From Sanghuangporus weigelae (Eukaryota; Basidiomycota; Agaricomycetes; Hymenochaetales; Hymenochaetaceae): a stretch of 64,000 nt of DNA. The stretch spans positions 1,054,001-1,118,000 of the forward strand of contig CP137324.1 in the NCBI GenBank assembly GCA_033182465.1, given 5' to 3'. The position numbers and the translations under genes are program-made. The notes below the pieces were generated by a model, which saw nothing but the letters and a program-made list of their open reading frames with translations, was not told where the DNA came from and did no database searches. Below, in pieces: positions 46,885 to 58,843 of the stretch (within the stretch, counting starts at the first letter, position 1; each line of letters opens with the position of its first letter).

Positions 46885-48311
46885 ATGTCATCTGTGCAAC
46901 ACTCTGATCAAGTAAAACTGCTGTATAAGGCGATTAGTTTAATCTGCCAAACATTGTTCCATGATGCGTCCTTGAGCTCACTCATCGACCGAAGAAGACT
47001 TTACTCATATAATCACTAGGCATCTATGCCGCTTTGATACCATTTCCTCCTGTGAGTTGTCTATACAGTCACCGCACGCAGTACCTGATTCAGATCCATC
47101 TATTAGCAGAAAGACCGTGACGACATCAAACAAAATCATGTTCAGTATAACTATCTCCATGTTCTTACTGTCCACCGTCTTCTGGGCTGTTTCGGTAGCA
47201 AATCTCATTGTGACTCTCAACGGTTCCTATGCATCCTCTCCAGATCAGTCTTCTGAGTGGCCCAGGCTATTTCCCACGTTTAATGCATTGCTCCTTGTCA
47301 ATGTGCGTCGTCTGCTGCTCTCAAGAGCGTGGATTCACTCACTCTAAAGTACAGTACGTCTTCACAGACAGTGTAGTTGTTTGGCATGCTTGGGTGCTTT
47401 GCAAAGACGGAAATAAGGCCATCCTGACCATTCCCATGTTTTTCCTGATATGCACGTCTAACCAGTCGAGTCTCTCATTCCGCTTTTGGCAAGTGAAACA
47501 ACTAACACTTTCGCAGTGTCTGTACTCGCAACTATTGGCATCAGAGTTTCAATGGCTGTCTCCGGAGGAATCTGAACCATATAATCGATATTAGCCAGAT
47601 GACAAATCTGGTTCTGTCCCTACTTACGAACATATTCGCAACTTCAATCATCGCATACAGAGCTTGGTTCGTACCATTGCTACATCTTGTATTCGAGATC
47701 GCATACTTAGCATCTAGGACCCAGGCAGCACCGTCAATCGATCCGAGAAACATTGTCAAGGGAACGCGATACAAGCACGAAGGTTGAGAAGATCTTAGCC
47801 CTCTTAGTTGAGTCGGGACTGATCTATTGCGTGTCTGGTGTAAGACTTCCTTGTTACCTTATATTCTGTTGATGGTCGTCCATTTATGAGCTCCATTGCC
47901 ATAGATTATGGTTCTCCTCGCTTCGGTACTACGTCTTCCCTTCGGAATTCTCGGAGACTTCTATACACCCGTTCATGTTCAAGTCGCAGTGAGTATCGAG
48001 ATTGCAAAACTCGAGAATTTGAGTTTACCACCCAGTACTTCAAGGGCATATACCCAACAGTCGTCTTGGTTCTGGTGAGCCAGCAACGATCACTGAAGGA
48101 GGGAGCCTTTTCCACGGCTGGGAACTTGACTGGAGTAGTGTCTGCGCAGCTCGGGTCTATGGACTTTACATCCAATCCTGGACTAGTAATTTCAACTATC
48201 TTCCATGATGATGATGGCCGGGACCTAAATACTGGAAACGGTGCCGCCTTAAAGTCTACCTCTGGCATCTACAATGACCGCATGAAAAGAAAAGCAACAG
48301 ACTGCAAATAG
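46885..48311 (+). pseudogene. Gene A: multi-spanning membrane protein, probably broken
   Basis: Paralogue of genes B, C and D, closest to C. It starts MSSVQHSDQVKLLYKAISLI and ends NDRMKRKATDCK. Compared with C, three changes point to loss of function. The first donor reads G|AT where C has G|GT after LF(Y/H). The second exon is shorter (IPFPP against IPFSSYFLL). One G is missing in the SGGNL/SGRNL region near 47,564, shifting the frame into a stop. Other exons remain well conserved (for example FMFLLSTVFW-like, MTNLVLSLLTNIFATSIIAY, GIYPTVVLVLVSQQRSLKEG). Unusual splicing or an assembly error could explain single differences, but three together argue for a pseudogene. Confidence 0.7.
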
Positions 48312-48959
48312 ATTTGATCCAGCGGAGTGGCTGATGGGCCAAAGGAGACTGGTAGGATGTTCGTTCAGCCAGAATACTCTTTTAACACTAAATGAACTTG
48401 AGTATGGTTTTACACATTCGATATTCCTGGGTGTCATGATAGACAATTCCAGTTCATCAGGTCCGCTGGTGAATAGATCTCAAGATGTGACATGGACCAG
48501 ACGGGTGAGCAGCCTTTTCGCAAACCGGTATTGATCATAGACTGATCACCGGGAACATAATACACTTGTACAGATCATTGACCGTTGCGATCGAGGTTTC
48601 TTAGAGCACAGCAGACTGTTCTTTGATGATAGCTTTGTAGTCACTTTAGGGAACTTCATTTTCTTCAAAGGATTCACAATTGCCGATTTCCGATTTCGCT
48701 ACAGGCCAATCAGATCTGTAAAAGTCAACAGTGGCCTTTCTCTTCGCTTCCCTGATAATATGACTGATATTCTGTCACCGCTCGTACTCAAACGCTTCAG
48801 GTGTCGCCATGATTGACCGTGCGGCGTTCTCGATTGTAGTCTCGGGTTTGCGGCAGCTGCAGGGGTTTGTACTATTATAAATTCTGTTCTTCAGCTTCTT
48901 TCGCCCCATTCTTTTCAACCCTTACTGTCTCTTACTGTCTTTCTGTCTAAGTGACCCGC

Positions 48960-50428
48960 ATGGCTTCGCAACGCCAATATCTATTGATACTTCTCATCAA
49001 AACAATTGGTCTAATATGCCAGACATTATTTTACGGTGCAGTTGCTATGTCTGACCGTAGATGATATTCAATGTCGCTGATGCATTCATAATACTTTTCT
49101 CTGTTCTCAGGCGTCTACGCTGCTCTGATTCCCTTCTCAACTCATTTCCTGCTGTGAGTAACGCAGTCCTGTCTCGACGAATACTCGCATAACGACCGAC
49201 ATTCCCATTGACAGGAGAAGAAAGACCATGTCAAAAGCAAACAAACTGATGTTCAGTATCACAATCTTCATGTTCTTATTATCGACCGTGTACTGGGTGA
49301 CGTCCATTGGAAGTGAAATTTCGACTCTCGTCGTCACTTCATCATCTTCGCCTGACCGCTTGACGGTCTGGTCGAGCCTTTCCGAATTGTTCAATTCGCT
49401 CCTATTGATCAATGTGTGCAGAACCTCCTATCTGATAAACGCCGTGCTGACACTTCAGCGTATAGTACATTCTAACAGATGGGATCGTTGTCTGGCGAGC
49501 ATGGGTGCTGTGTAAGGACGGGAGTAAAAAGATTCTGATGGTTCCATTGTTTTTGCTATTTTGCACTTCTCGTAAGTGAATGTGCCAGAGAACGAATGGC
49601 TCGTATTGAAACACTGATCGCTGATAACTTCCAGTATCTGTTTTGGCGACCGTTTCCATCAGAGCCGCAATGCTGGTCATTGGGGGAAAAAAGTTGAAAC
49701 CTATTATAGATATTATGCAGATGGTGAACTTGGTATTGTCATTGCTCACTAATATTTGCGCCACGTCCATTATTGGATTCAGAGCCTGGTGAGTATGTAC
49801 ATTGCAATAAGCGAAATTCGGTCATTAACAGCCGTGATAATCGCTCAGGCAGCACCATCGGGAGGTCCGAGAGGTATTGTCTAAAGAAAGAGGTACCAAT
49901 TCGAAGGTTGAAAGAATTCTGGTGATGCTCGTCGAATCAGGACTCATCTATTGCATATCGGGGGTGAGTAATCAAGACCATGGATTCTTGCATTATGACA
50001 CTCCTCTGACTGTCAATGCCATTAGCTGCTGGTTTTACTCGCCTCGCTAGTGCGTCTTCCCCATGGAACTCTCGGAGACATCTATACGCCTGTTCACGTT
50101 CAAATCGCTGTGAGTTAATTCACCAGGCGGTAATACACCGGTTCTTATGCCTTTTATTTTCAAGGGAATTTTTCCGACGATTGTACTCACCCTTGTAAGC
50201 CAGAAGCGATCACTGAAAGAGGGAGCGTTTTCTACTGCGGGCAACACATCCGCCGTAGTGACGAATCGATTAGAGTCCATGAACTTCGGTACAAATCCTG
50301 CTATCGAGACGTCCATGCTCTCTCATGATGAAAGGTCATATCAAGACGAAGACGAACACAGAAGTTCTGCAGAGTCACGCTCGGAGGTGGAAAAAGACTA
50401 CTCGGGCCGACTGAAAGAGAAGCTGTGA
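48960..50428 (+). CDS. Gene B: orphan seven-span membrane protein
   Basis: About 345 residues over eight or nine exons, all with GT-AG introns in frame. The start is MASQRQYLLILLIKTIGLIC. Seven hydrophobic segments can be read: around LIKTIGLICQTLFYGVYAAL, LMFSITIFMFLLSTVYW, LFNSLLLINY, ILMVPLFLLFCTSVSVLAT, MVNLVLSLLTNICATSIIGF, ILVMLVESGLIYCISGLLVL and HVQIAGIFPTIVLTLVSQ. Between spans lie WRAWVLCKDGSKK and VREVLSKERGTNSKVERI. The C-terminal tail is soluble and charged (YQDEDEHRSSAESRSEVEKD), ending RLKEKL. This looks like the lineage-specific agaricomycete seven-span proteins of unknown role; a receptor-like function is inference. It pairs with D. Confidence 0.8.
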
Positions 50429-50701
50429 TATTAGCATTGTACAACAGGACATACCTTGCATGGCGAGCATGTGTAAGTCCAGTGCAGTATGATATATAGA
50501 CTAGGTCACTATATTTCTAGTATATATGTTTTTGTTCTCGAGATGTACTTAGAAGAATGCATGGTCTTGACGCAACATTAGCATATTATGCAAGGTATTC
50601 GGTCCAGTAGAGACGACACAGTTTCGCCAGCTTGATACCTACAGTACGCTTATGCAAAGACGACGTGTGGAGAAAGACATTAATCAAACAGATATGAGGC
50701 A

Positions 50702-50978
50702 AGTCATCTTCTTCGCCTGAGGCAGCTAAAGGCTGAGTTGGGTGCATAGACACTGCGAACACGGATTTTGCGTGTGCTGAGAAATGCCTGATGGAGTTGT
50801 CTTCATAAACTACGCTGTCTTCCACGTCCACCTGTCCTTCGTCCTCCTCATCTTCACCTTCGTCCATCGGCGCGTCTCCATCTTCGGCAAGTTCTGCTAG
50901 TACGTCATCCGCATTCAAATATCCTTCAGCGACCTCTTCTTCATTTTCAAAGTCTTCGGCGCATGCCGCGTCAATCAG
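50702..50978 (-). pseudogene. Truncated copy of the SQT1 5' end
   Basis: About 92 codons matching the acidic N-terminus and first WD strand of SQT1: DDVLAELAEDG, DEGQVDVEDSVVYEDNSIRH and HAKSVFAVSMHPTQPLAASG. The position of the SQT1 start codon reads CTG instead of ATG. The match ends abruptly at EEDD, inside the first WD repeat. Upstream similarity continues to about 51110 (compare 46001-46138). The frame is still open over this stretch, so it is a dead fragment of fairly modest age or an exon of something unknown. Confidence 0.85.
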
Positions 50979-51111
50979 TTTTCGGTGAGAATGGTGAGAT
51001 AAAATTATGATAACTTGAAGTGGTCATTGTATTAGAAATCTGTGAGTTGCTAAATTTATGCGTAATCGTTTTGATGAGCAAAATACTCGACACCGGATAT
51101 ACTATAATTTG

Positions 51112-51590
51112 TAGGGCTCCACAGCGTATCATCTCAAGCAACTTAATTATACGCCCGTATGCGTATAATGTTTTGGAAGTTTGGCGTATACGTGCGTATA
51201 TTTTTTGGGCCTGGAAACAGTAAAAAATCTCGGACTCGAATGAGAAGTTTGCCCCTTTGTTAAAGACATTACTCACCGAAATCTTACTATTGGGTGTATG
51301 GTCTAAGTACGACGACCTCACAGTTCATTCAGCATAATATTTGGGGTTGTCTCACTTATAATGCAAAAATTATGTAATTTCATACACCCTTATCTGACAG
51401 AATCTCGTCATCTGTGCAAAAATTAGTATGTATTAGGTGTCTGAACTTAAGGAACACAATGAAAGTATTTTCTACGCACAAACTTGACGTGCAAAGTCAG
51501 AATATTATTTTATTGGTGTAGACCCGTACACGCCGTATACGCCGTATAATATATGCGCGAATCGGTATCTCACTTCACTTCAAAATCCCT
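51112..51590. mobile_element. TAGGGCTCC-ended DNA element, copy 1 (left part)
   Basis: It starts TAGGGCTCCACAGCG and aligns over its length with 57601-58150, including the GTATGCGTATAAT and CCGTATAATAT subterminal motifs, the TCTCGGACTCGAAT / TCCCGGACTCGAAT segment and GAACACAATGAAAGTATTTT. No right inverted repeat is found before the FunK1 gene, so this copy is truncated or is the left end of a larger composite. TAGGG ends with short subterminal CGTATA repeats suggest a hAT-type non-autonomous element. Confidence 0.65.
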
Positions 51591-51729
51591 TGCTGACGTA
51601 CTCAGCATTGAATAAGTTGGGTGCTTTACGTAAGTAAATGGATCACATGACCCGACAACACACGGTGTGACGATGCTGGTAACACGCGTCTTTTCAAGTT
51701 CAACCACCACCAGCCTCAAACTTACCGCT

Positions 51730-54700
51730 ATGTCCCGAGACGATGTAGACGCAGACTACGCCGCAGTCGAAAATGATGAAGTTGACGATGATGAAGTCGA
51801 CGTTGACTACCCATATCCATGGGACGATGAGCCTGATGAACCCGATCGTTTGCAGCCCAAGACTCGCCCTAATCTCAACGATCCTACGGAACCACGTAAT
51901 AGACGCGACCGCGACCGTTTTCGAAGTCGAGTAGGCGATGACGGATCTTGAACACTACCCGGGCAGATCAAAGGCCTTACGCTACCCGGACAGATCGAAG
52001 GCAGCAGTCAGGAAACGCAGGATGGTTATCCCGCGGGGGAATCTCAGCAAGAGCTTCCACCAGGTCAACTTCATTCAGACGATCTCTCGGGATACCCCCG
52101 ATTATCCCTATCCGATCTACTTAACGGTACCGAAGCAATGACCCCACGCCACCATAGACGCGCTCCCATTGCGAAGGAAACCCCTCTGGCCTTCAGAATG
52201 ACCAAGAACAAGCGTGCCATCCAATCGCGAAAGGCAGAGCATAAGCATTTACGAAACGCAAATGACGGAATAAAAGTGCTCATTGGACCAATGCCCGTCG
52301 AGGAATTCCTAAACGAATTTCTTCCAGCAGTGGATGAAAGCGACATGCCAGACCCTACGGGTGCATTCAACGCCGTACCTGTGAAAGCGGTGAAGGAAAG
52401 GGAAATATATTCTCCTCTGGTGTGTTGTTCCTCTGAACCGCTTTCGTTTTTGAATAACACTCTTTCTCGTCAAATAAAGATTGCAGCCATCAATGAGTAC
52501 GGTCGCTGTCCGGGACTAACATTCGTCGACACGTCAGTTACTTCGGAGCAGCATGGGCGAGGGGTTTCCAAGCCCGATGTCACCGCGTACAACGAAGGCG
52601 ATGTGTCCCTGCTTAAGCGCGTCCGCAGCAAGCGTACCAACGTCATCCATACGTGCGCTAACTTGGGCATTGCAGAGAGTTTTATGGAGGTGAAACCGGA
52701 CGGGCATGATCCGTTGAAGGACGATCATGGGGAGGACGAGAATTTCTTCGCCTGGGAAAATTACAAAGAAGGCAGTTCTGATTGGGAGAAGAAAAAGAAA
52801 GCGTTTGGCCAGCAAGTTTCGTACGCTTCGGAAGGATGCGCGCGTCAGCATCGTGTCTTCTACCATTCCGTAATTATCGTCGGCACGAAAGCTCGTTTCT
52901 TCCGATGGGATCGTGCAGGAACCATAGTGACCAGAGCATTCGACTACCGGCGAAATCCGAGGCTGTTTTGCCAATACTTGTGGCGATTCAGTGGCGCCAA
53001 TATGATTGAGCGTGGCTTTGACCCTACCGTCACAGTCGCCTCGGAGCATGAAACCAAACTGTTTGAAAAAGCTGTCACCGACGAGGTCGCGTTCCAGAAA
53101 GGGATTGATAAGAAGGATCAGGCGAAGCTGGACGAAGCCCTGAGGGTGCACTATGAAGGGAAGAAAGTAACGAAAGCCTCGATTTACAACAGTTCGCAAT
53201 CAAAGACGGAAGAGTATCTTGTTTCTGTGCCTGTCCACTCTCCGTTTACTTCTGCGGGTCGTTGCTGCCGCGGCTATTGGTCGACGAAACTGGTGAGAAA
53301 ATCGGATGGGAGCACAGAAGGAGGCCCAGTAGGGTTTTTGAAGGACGTCTGGCGTATTGCTTTGCCCAGACTGACACCAGAGGGGAATATTCTGACAAAT
53401 ATGACGGGAACTGTGCCCAACGTACCTGAGCCGGATTGCTTTGGAGATGTAATGGTACGTATAACTTCTCCGTAAAATCTTAGTATTGTCGAGTAATACT
53501 CAATCATGTCCACTGGTTTAGAACGATAGCCACAACGAATCGGAGGTTTTAGCCGATGGAGGCGGACCAGTTATTGGAACTTCTGGAAAGGTACAGACGA
53601 CGAAGACGCAAAACTTTATATATAAAGAATGGGTTAGCGATTCCTGTAAAGTGCTGCCTGAACACTCGACGGACGATCTTTACCGTCGTGTCGTCAGACA
53701 TGTGCATTATAGATTAGCTCTCAAGACGGTCGGATATCCGCTCAGTGATTTTACGGATGCTGTGGAATTATTCCTGACATTACAGGACGTACTTGAAGGT
53801 GCGACTTCCCGTACCTTCATAGCTATCATCTGACGATGCTTGTAGCCCTTATTGTTGCATACGAAAAGTGCAAGAGACTGCATCGTGATGTCAGCCTGGA
53901 CAATATCATTCTATGCAGGTGCAGGGTGACGGGGAGAAGAGTCGGTGTTCTCATAGACTGGGAATTCTCGGTCCTCGTAGACAGAGAAGGGAAGGCAGGA
54001 GATTATTATCGATCGGTAAGTTAGTTAATGAACTCAGAACTGCCCGCCTTCCCCTCATCCCGCATTCAGGGCACTTGGGCGTATATGTCGACAAATGTAC
54101 TTCTTAGACCCCCAGGCTTCCGTCATTCACATCAAGACGACCTGGAATCACTGTTATACGTCTCGCTCCATTGCGCTGTTTTGTGGCTACCACATAATGT
54201 GAAAAGGAGGCTTGGGACCTGGGTGTATCACTTCTTCGATTATTCTTTGGACAATGAAACGATTGCTGGCGGCGGCCAGAAAGGAATTTATAAAAGAAAC
54301 CCCTCGAAATTCTCCACAGAATTTGTGTTTACGAACGGTCATATCACGGCTTGGTTCTCGAACGCGTATGCCGACCTTGCAACTTACGCGGAGGAACATG
54401 TCAAAGGCCATACAGCCAAAACTACTTGGACAAGTAAAACTGTCCGGCATCATATGCGTGTCGTCTGCGACGCTATTAGCAAGGGAAAACAGCAGGGACT
54501 CGAGAGAGTCGTACATAATGTGGAAGACAAATTCGAGGGGGAAGAAGCCTATTATTGGGTCACGTACATATCAGCCTCCAACATTGCCACAGATTCGCGA
54601 ATCAGCGAAATTTCCCAACACCAGTCGGGACGTGGTAGCAAACGATCATTGACGGAATTTGAGGAAGGCTTTGACGAACCTCAGCCAGAGAACAAACGAT

Positions 54701-54969
54701 CCCGCTTGAGTATACGGAGCACTAACAGCGACCATTTGTCTTTGAGGCTTGATTCTGACGCCGGTTCTGATAACGATGTCGGTGGACAGCAAGAACAGGA
54801 TCAAGAAAGTCAGGATCAAGAGAGTCCGGATGAATTGTTATTGCAGCCACTAGCGCGGAAAGATCGACACGATCCGAGACGTTCCGTGAACGAAGACTTC
54901 TCGAACAAACCTGATGTGCCTATTGACGACGATGACGACGACGACAACGACGGCGATCTATACGTCTAA
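51730..54969 (+). CDS. FunK1 fungal-type protein kinase
   Basis: Member of the FunK1 kinase family expanded in mushroom-forming fungi; substrates unknown. The start is taken at MSRDDVDADYAAVEND; an in-frame ATG at 51667 would add 21 residues. An intron 51931-51993 removes an in-frame TGA. Further introns are 53455-53521, 53799-53845 and 54016-54069. The N-terminal FunK1 region includes VTSEQHGRGVSKPDVTAY, WEKKKKAFGQQVSYASE, RFFRWDRAGTIVTRAFDYR and NPRLFCQYLWRFS. The kinase core has LHRDVSLDNIILC (catalytic loop) and VLIDWEFSVLV, where DWE replaces DFG, then GTWAYMS and SHQDDLESLLYV, as usual in FunK1. The tail is acidic, ending in an Asp run and GDLYV. It is surrounded by mobile-element DNA. 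Confidence 0.88.
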
Positions 54970-55599
54970 TCGGATATGTCAGGCCTATCCGGCCATGAGA
55001 CAGTCTTCACATAATACATATCCAAGGGTGCGCATTGTAGCAGTTCTCCCATAGATGCAGACTGAATTGCGGGGGCGGTCCTGTATAGCCGTATTTATGC
55101 TAGATGGCTCTGTACCATGCTTTGATTATTGTGTTTTCGGATCTCATTGTTGAGCTAGCAAGTGTAGACTATAATCGTTCGCATCTCGTTTTACTGCATT
55201 GCATTCCAGCATAACAAATGTTACAAATATACATACAATATGCCCAGACCATACAACCTATCATTTTGATTGTGAGCCTCTCCATTATCTGTTGCTGCTT
55301 GACCATTATCAGAAATCTGGAGCTAAATGTCATCCATGATATTCTTAGTACTATAAAAGTCAGTTTATCAGGATGGAAAGCAAATCAATTACACCTCATA
55401 TCACAAGCTGGAATTAGTTGTTTGTCTGTGTCTGAGATTTGTCAATCGTGATGATCCTATTGAAAATTCCGCTTGCTTACAAATATGATTATGCCTGTTG
55501 CGTCAGAGTTCGCATTCAAGGACAACACTACTCAGGTACGGTACAGTTTGCAGATACATACAACAAATTTCTGCGCTATCACGAGAACTGAAGTGATGG
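54970..55599. other. Spacer after FunK1
   Basis: About 630 A/T-rich bases with short frames only. The first part should be the FunK1 3' UTR. No repeat ends or domains were recognised. Confidence 0.4.
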
Positions 55600-57124
55600 A
55601 TCATTATGAGTCTGAAAGGATCCGCTCGAAAACTCGCATCAGGATCGACGCGATCAACAGATCTACACGATCAGCTTTCCAAACGCGACCGGTAACCAAG
55701 CCAACTATCACGGGCCCAAGCGATCGAGCGGCCTAGGCAACAGTAACCCGCTACCACCCGAGCGCTAGAAGCACCGAAGCGGATACGTAATCCCGCTAAC
55801 AGCTAACACCGCCGACCGCCTATTACCGCGGACTACCACTCTAACGCCGCCGACCAAGTAACCCAAGCGACCTCGATCAAAAGAAGCGATCAAACTTCTT
55901 AGAAGTCCAGAAGCACAACTACTAAAGCCTAAACGCTAAAAGGCTAAAGGCTAATAAGGTTTATGGAGACCTCACTGGCATTTCAGCACTGTCAAGTCTG
56001 TGCACGAGTTTACATGGTCCTTTATGAAGTATACTACATAGTATGCACGGCAACAGTTGGTACGCGTGACTGTCACATCAAAACCGAGCGACACCTTCAA
56101 GATACAATGCATTCCAATCCACCAAACCCAATAGTACCCAAGAAACGAGAGGAACTCACGATCACAACTCGGACCCCTCAAACTGCGAACCCGATAACTT
56201 GGAGAATGATTGGATGGTATAGACCGGAGTTGCACACACCATGTCCAGCATCTACGATACAGGCAAACCTTTATTTACCGAGAGATGCGAACCTGGAAAC
56301 CAAGCAGTTGCAACTCCTTATACAACGAAGGATATGGCATTACATTCGAGACATACGATATGAAGGCAAAGCATGGCTAGTCACCAGAACCCAGCAGAAC
56401 CCGCCAGCAGAGCTTATGCAGTTCATGATATGCCTTGGACCATACTCTACACCAACCCGACACCTTAACACGGATGTGTGAGTTATGCTTACCCTCGCTG
56501 GACCTCGAGATGAATTCCGAAGAATCACATACCGAGCAGCCTACATCGCTCCAAGGGCAAAGATGCCACTCAATGACGGCAATGACATCGTTATGGAGTA
56601 CTGACAGTGGAGCATTCCATATCGGAGCACCACCTCTATTGTCTCAGTCAGCAACTTCAAAGAATTCTGTCATAGTAGAGACGACCTTACAAAGATTAGA
56701 GCAAAGTGGAGCGAAGTGCAGCAGGATGACAAAGGAACAGATGTAATGGTGGAGAAAAGTGGAGTAAAGTGGAGACAGGATGAGTAAGAAATAGGACGGG
56801 AAATGGAATATCTGGGAGCATAAATAGTTGTAGGATTAGGCCCTCATTTCCCCATCTTTCGATCCTCTTAACACACTGGTGTAAAGCTTGCCCTACAGCG
56901 AGCTATTACTGTGTGCTTTGTACTATCACGCCCCTTGGAAATCCCAATCTGCTTTACTATCACCTCGTATCTGAAAGCATCCATAACCCGGACCGCGACT
57001 AGGAAGGCTAGTAAGGGACCGCGTGGTATAGCCAGACGTGGGTAGATAAGATCACCTCTGCACAACACACCGCTGCTTAGGCAAAAGGATCGAACCGGTG
57101 TAATCCCGGGCCTACTCCCTAACA
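55600..57124 (+). mobile_element. LTR-retrotransposon remnant, family unassigned, broken
   Basis: A probable fossil. The right end (56742-57124) looks like a 3' LTR of about 383 bp: TGTAATGG at its start, CCCTAACA at its end, a purine-rich tract just before it (ACAAAGGAACAGA) and a TATA-like CATAAATAG inside. The upstream part contains a compositionally unusual, Pro/Thr/Arg-rich segment with no intact gag or pol domain that I recognise. No matching 5' LTR is seen, so the element is truncated, and age cannot be judged from paired LTRs. Confidence 0.45.
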
Positions 57125-57600
57125 GAGTCGAAGCGATCAATCAAAAAGAAAGCACAATAAGAAATTTCCCTGGTTCGAATTGTCATGCCACAATGTATCA
57201 TACTAGTAGTAAGCACGCTTGACATGTTTTGATTGACCTTAGATGATAACTTATCGACTGATGGAGGCGTGAGCAGTTGACTGACTTCTCTACCGATTTT
57301 GAATACTTTGAGGCGGTACTTACCATGCAAGTACTGTGATAGGAATCGATGTACACATGTGTGTATATATTCTTGATATTTCAACATTGTACACGGGAGC
57401 CTTTCATCACCTTTGTGCATTTGTTTGACACTCCTTACCCTTGCACAGCTAGTAGTTCATTAGGACGATTGTTATTTGACGCCCGCAGGCATTGTAGCTC
57501 CAGGCACAGCCTTCCTTGCCATTTGCTCTATTGATCCAGGTGATGACTCGGAAACACTCCTGTATGCATGATGTCAGGACTCCGATTTCGTCCCAGATAC

Positions 57601-58843
57601 TAGGGCTCCGCAGCATATCGTATATAACATAAATGCCATATCGCTATGCACGTGTATGCGTATCAGCTCAAGCAACTGAATTATACGTGCGTATTTATAC
57701 ACCCGTATGCGTACAATGCTTTGGAAGGTTTGGTGTATACGGCGTATACATACGTATATTTGGGTCTGACAACAGTAAGAAATCCCGGACTCGAATAAGA
57801 AATTTACTCCTTTGTTTCAAAATAGACATTATTCACGATTTCTTACTATGTAGTACTGTTGGGTGTATAGTCACGGTCTAAATACAACGGTCAGCATAAT
57901 ATTCAGGGTTGTCTCGCTTATAATGCAAAAATCATGTAACGTTATCTGACAGAATCTCATCATTTGTGCACAAATTAGTATCTGTATTAGAAATTAGATG
58001 TCCCAACTCAAGGAACACAATGAAAGTATTTTCCAGGCGCAAACATGACGTGTAATGTAATGGTCAGAATATTATGTTGTTAGTGTGGACCCGTATATGC
58101 CGTATAATATACGTGCGTATCCGTATCTCGCTTCAAATCAAATATACGCTCGTAAGGTAGGGAAAGTATAAACTCGACCAACCTGTCACATGTGACTGAT
58201 GACCCTGATGAACCCTGATTTAACCCGATTTGGAAGGACCCTGTGGCAAAATCTGAAGTCTGGTTGACCCAACCCAGGACTTTTGTTTTATTTCCCTTGA
58301 AACTCACATATTTTAAGCTCTACAAATGTAAATTAGCTTCCTAGAGCTGGTTTGAAGCCTCTGGGAGGCTTCTCTATGCTTTGCTGGACCTTCAAGTAAA
58401 ACTACTTGATTTGGGTATGACAAATACATGACAAATACATGACAAGTGTATGACAAATGTTAGTTTTACATAATAATTTTGCATATGTAAGCGGCAAAAA
58501 TGTAAGTCAAAAAATTTCAAATTGTGCCAAAACATGCGGAAAAGACATTCTGAGTAACTTTATAAAGTCAGGATTCTTTCCTAAATAGGAAGCTCAAATG
58601 ACCATATTTTTAGGAAATAAAACCAACAAAATGTAGGTATAGATCCCCCCTACAAATGTACGGAGTCAGAATTTTCATTTGAGGTGTTGAGTTGTGTGTA
58701 TTTCCGTTGAGATGTTGTGGGAGGGGTGGATGACCAAAAGGGGTAAGGCGCGTCGCGTCACGGTTGGTCGAGTTTATACTTTCCCTACCTTATAAAATAC
58801 GAGCGTATGCGTATAAGCCTCAAATTATACACGCGGAGCCCTA
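57601..58843. mobile_element. TAGGGCTCC-ended DNA element, copy 2, with a nested MITE
   Basis: The ends are inverted repeats: TAGGGCTCCGC at 57601 and its reverse complement GCGGAGCCCTA at 58833-58843. CGTATA/TATACG motifs are clustered near the ends. Without the nested element it would be about 605 bp. No transposase frame is seen. The immediate flanks (CCAGATAC and CTAATATT) do not form a target duplication, so the left and right ends may not come from one insertion. Confidence 0.75.
58155..58790. mobile_element. Nested MITE with about 30-bp perfect inverted repeats and TA target site
   Basis: The left end AGGTAGGGAAAGTATAAAC continues to CGACCAACC, and the right end is its exact reverse complement, about 29 bp. 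It is flanked by TA on both sides (58153-58154 and 58791-58792), as for Tc1/mariner-type elements. It is 636 bp long, A/T-rich inside, with a short ACAAATACATG tandem repeat near 58,420-58,450 and no coding capacity. Removing it restores a plausible continuous host element. Confidence 0.85.

Larger units (their letters stand above)
45729..50600. repeat. Duplicated block, copy 1 (SQT1 5' end, genes A and B)
   Basis: This block matches, in the same order, 50702-51110 plus about 58850-63540. Shared landmarks include the SQT1 5' exon and its upstream bases, the flank before gene A (46139-46884, compare 58850-59749; for example CCGTAC and CAGATCGACT landmarks), genes A and B themselves, the A-B spacer, and about 150 bases after gene B. 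The non-coding flanks hold no other gene that I can see. Divergence in spacers is clearly higher than in exons, so the duplication is not recent. Confidence 0.8.

Noticed and set aside
51938-52141. Separate small gene upstream of FunK1
   Set aside because: The stretch is better explained as FunK1 exon sequence in another phase after an intron that removes the TGA at 51949.
57070-57110. tRNA B-box-like GGTTCGATCC on the reverse strand
   Set aside because: No matching T-stem, anticodon arm or acceptor stem could be drawn. It lies inside the probable LTR.
51112-58843. A single hAT insertion with a clean 8-bp duplication spanning the whole 7.7 kb
   Set aside because: The flanking 8-mers do not match exactly, so a simple one-step insertion is not shown. 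Only the composite idea is kept, as a hypothesis.
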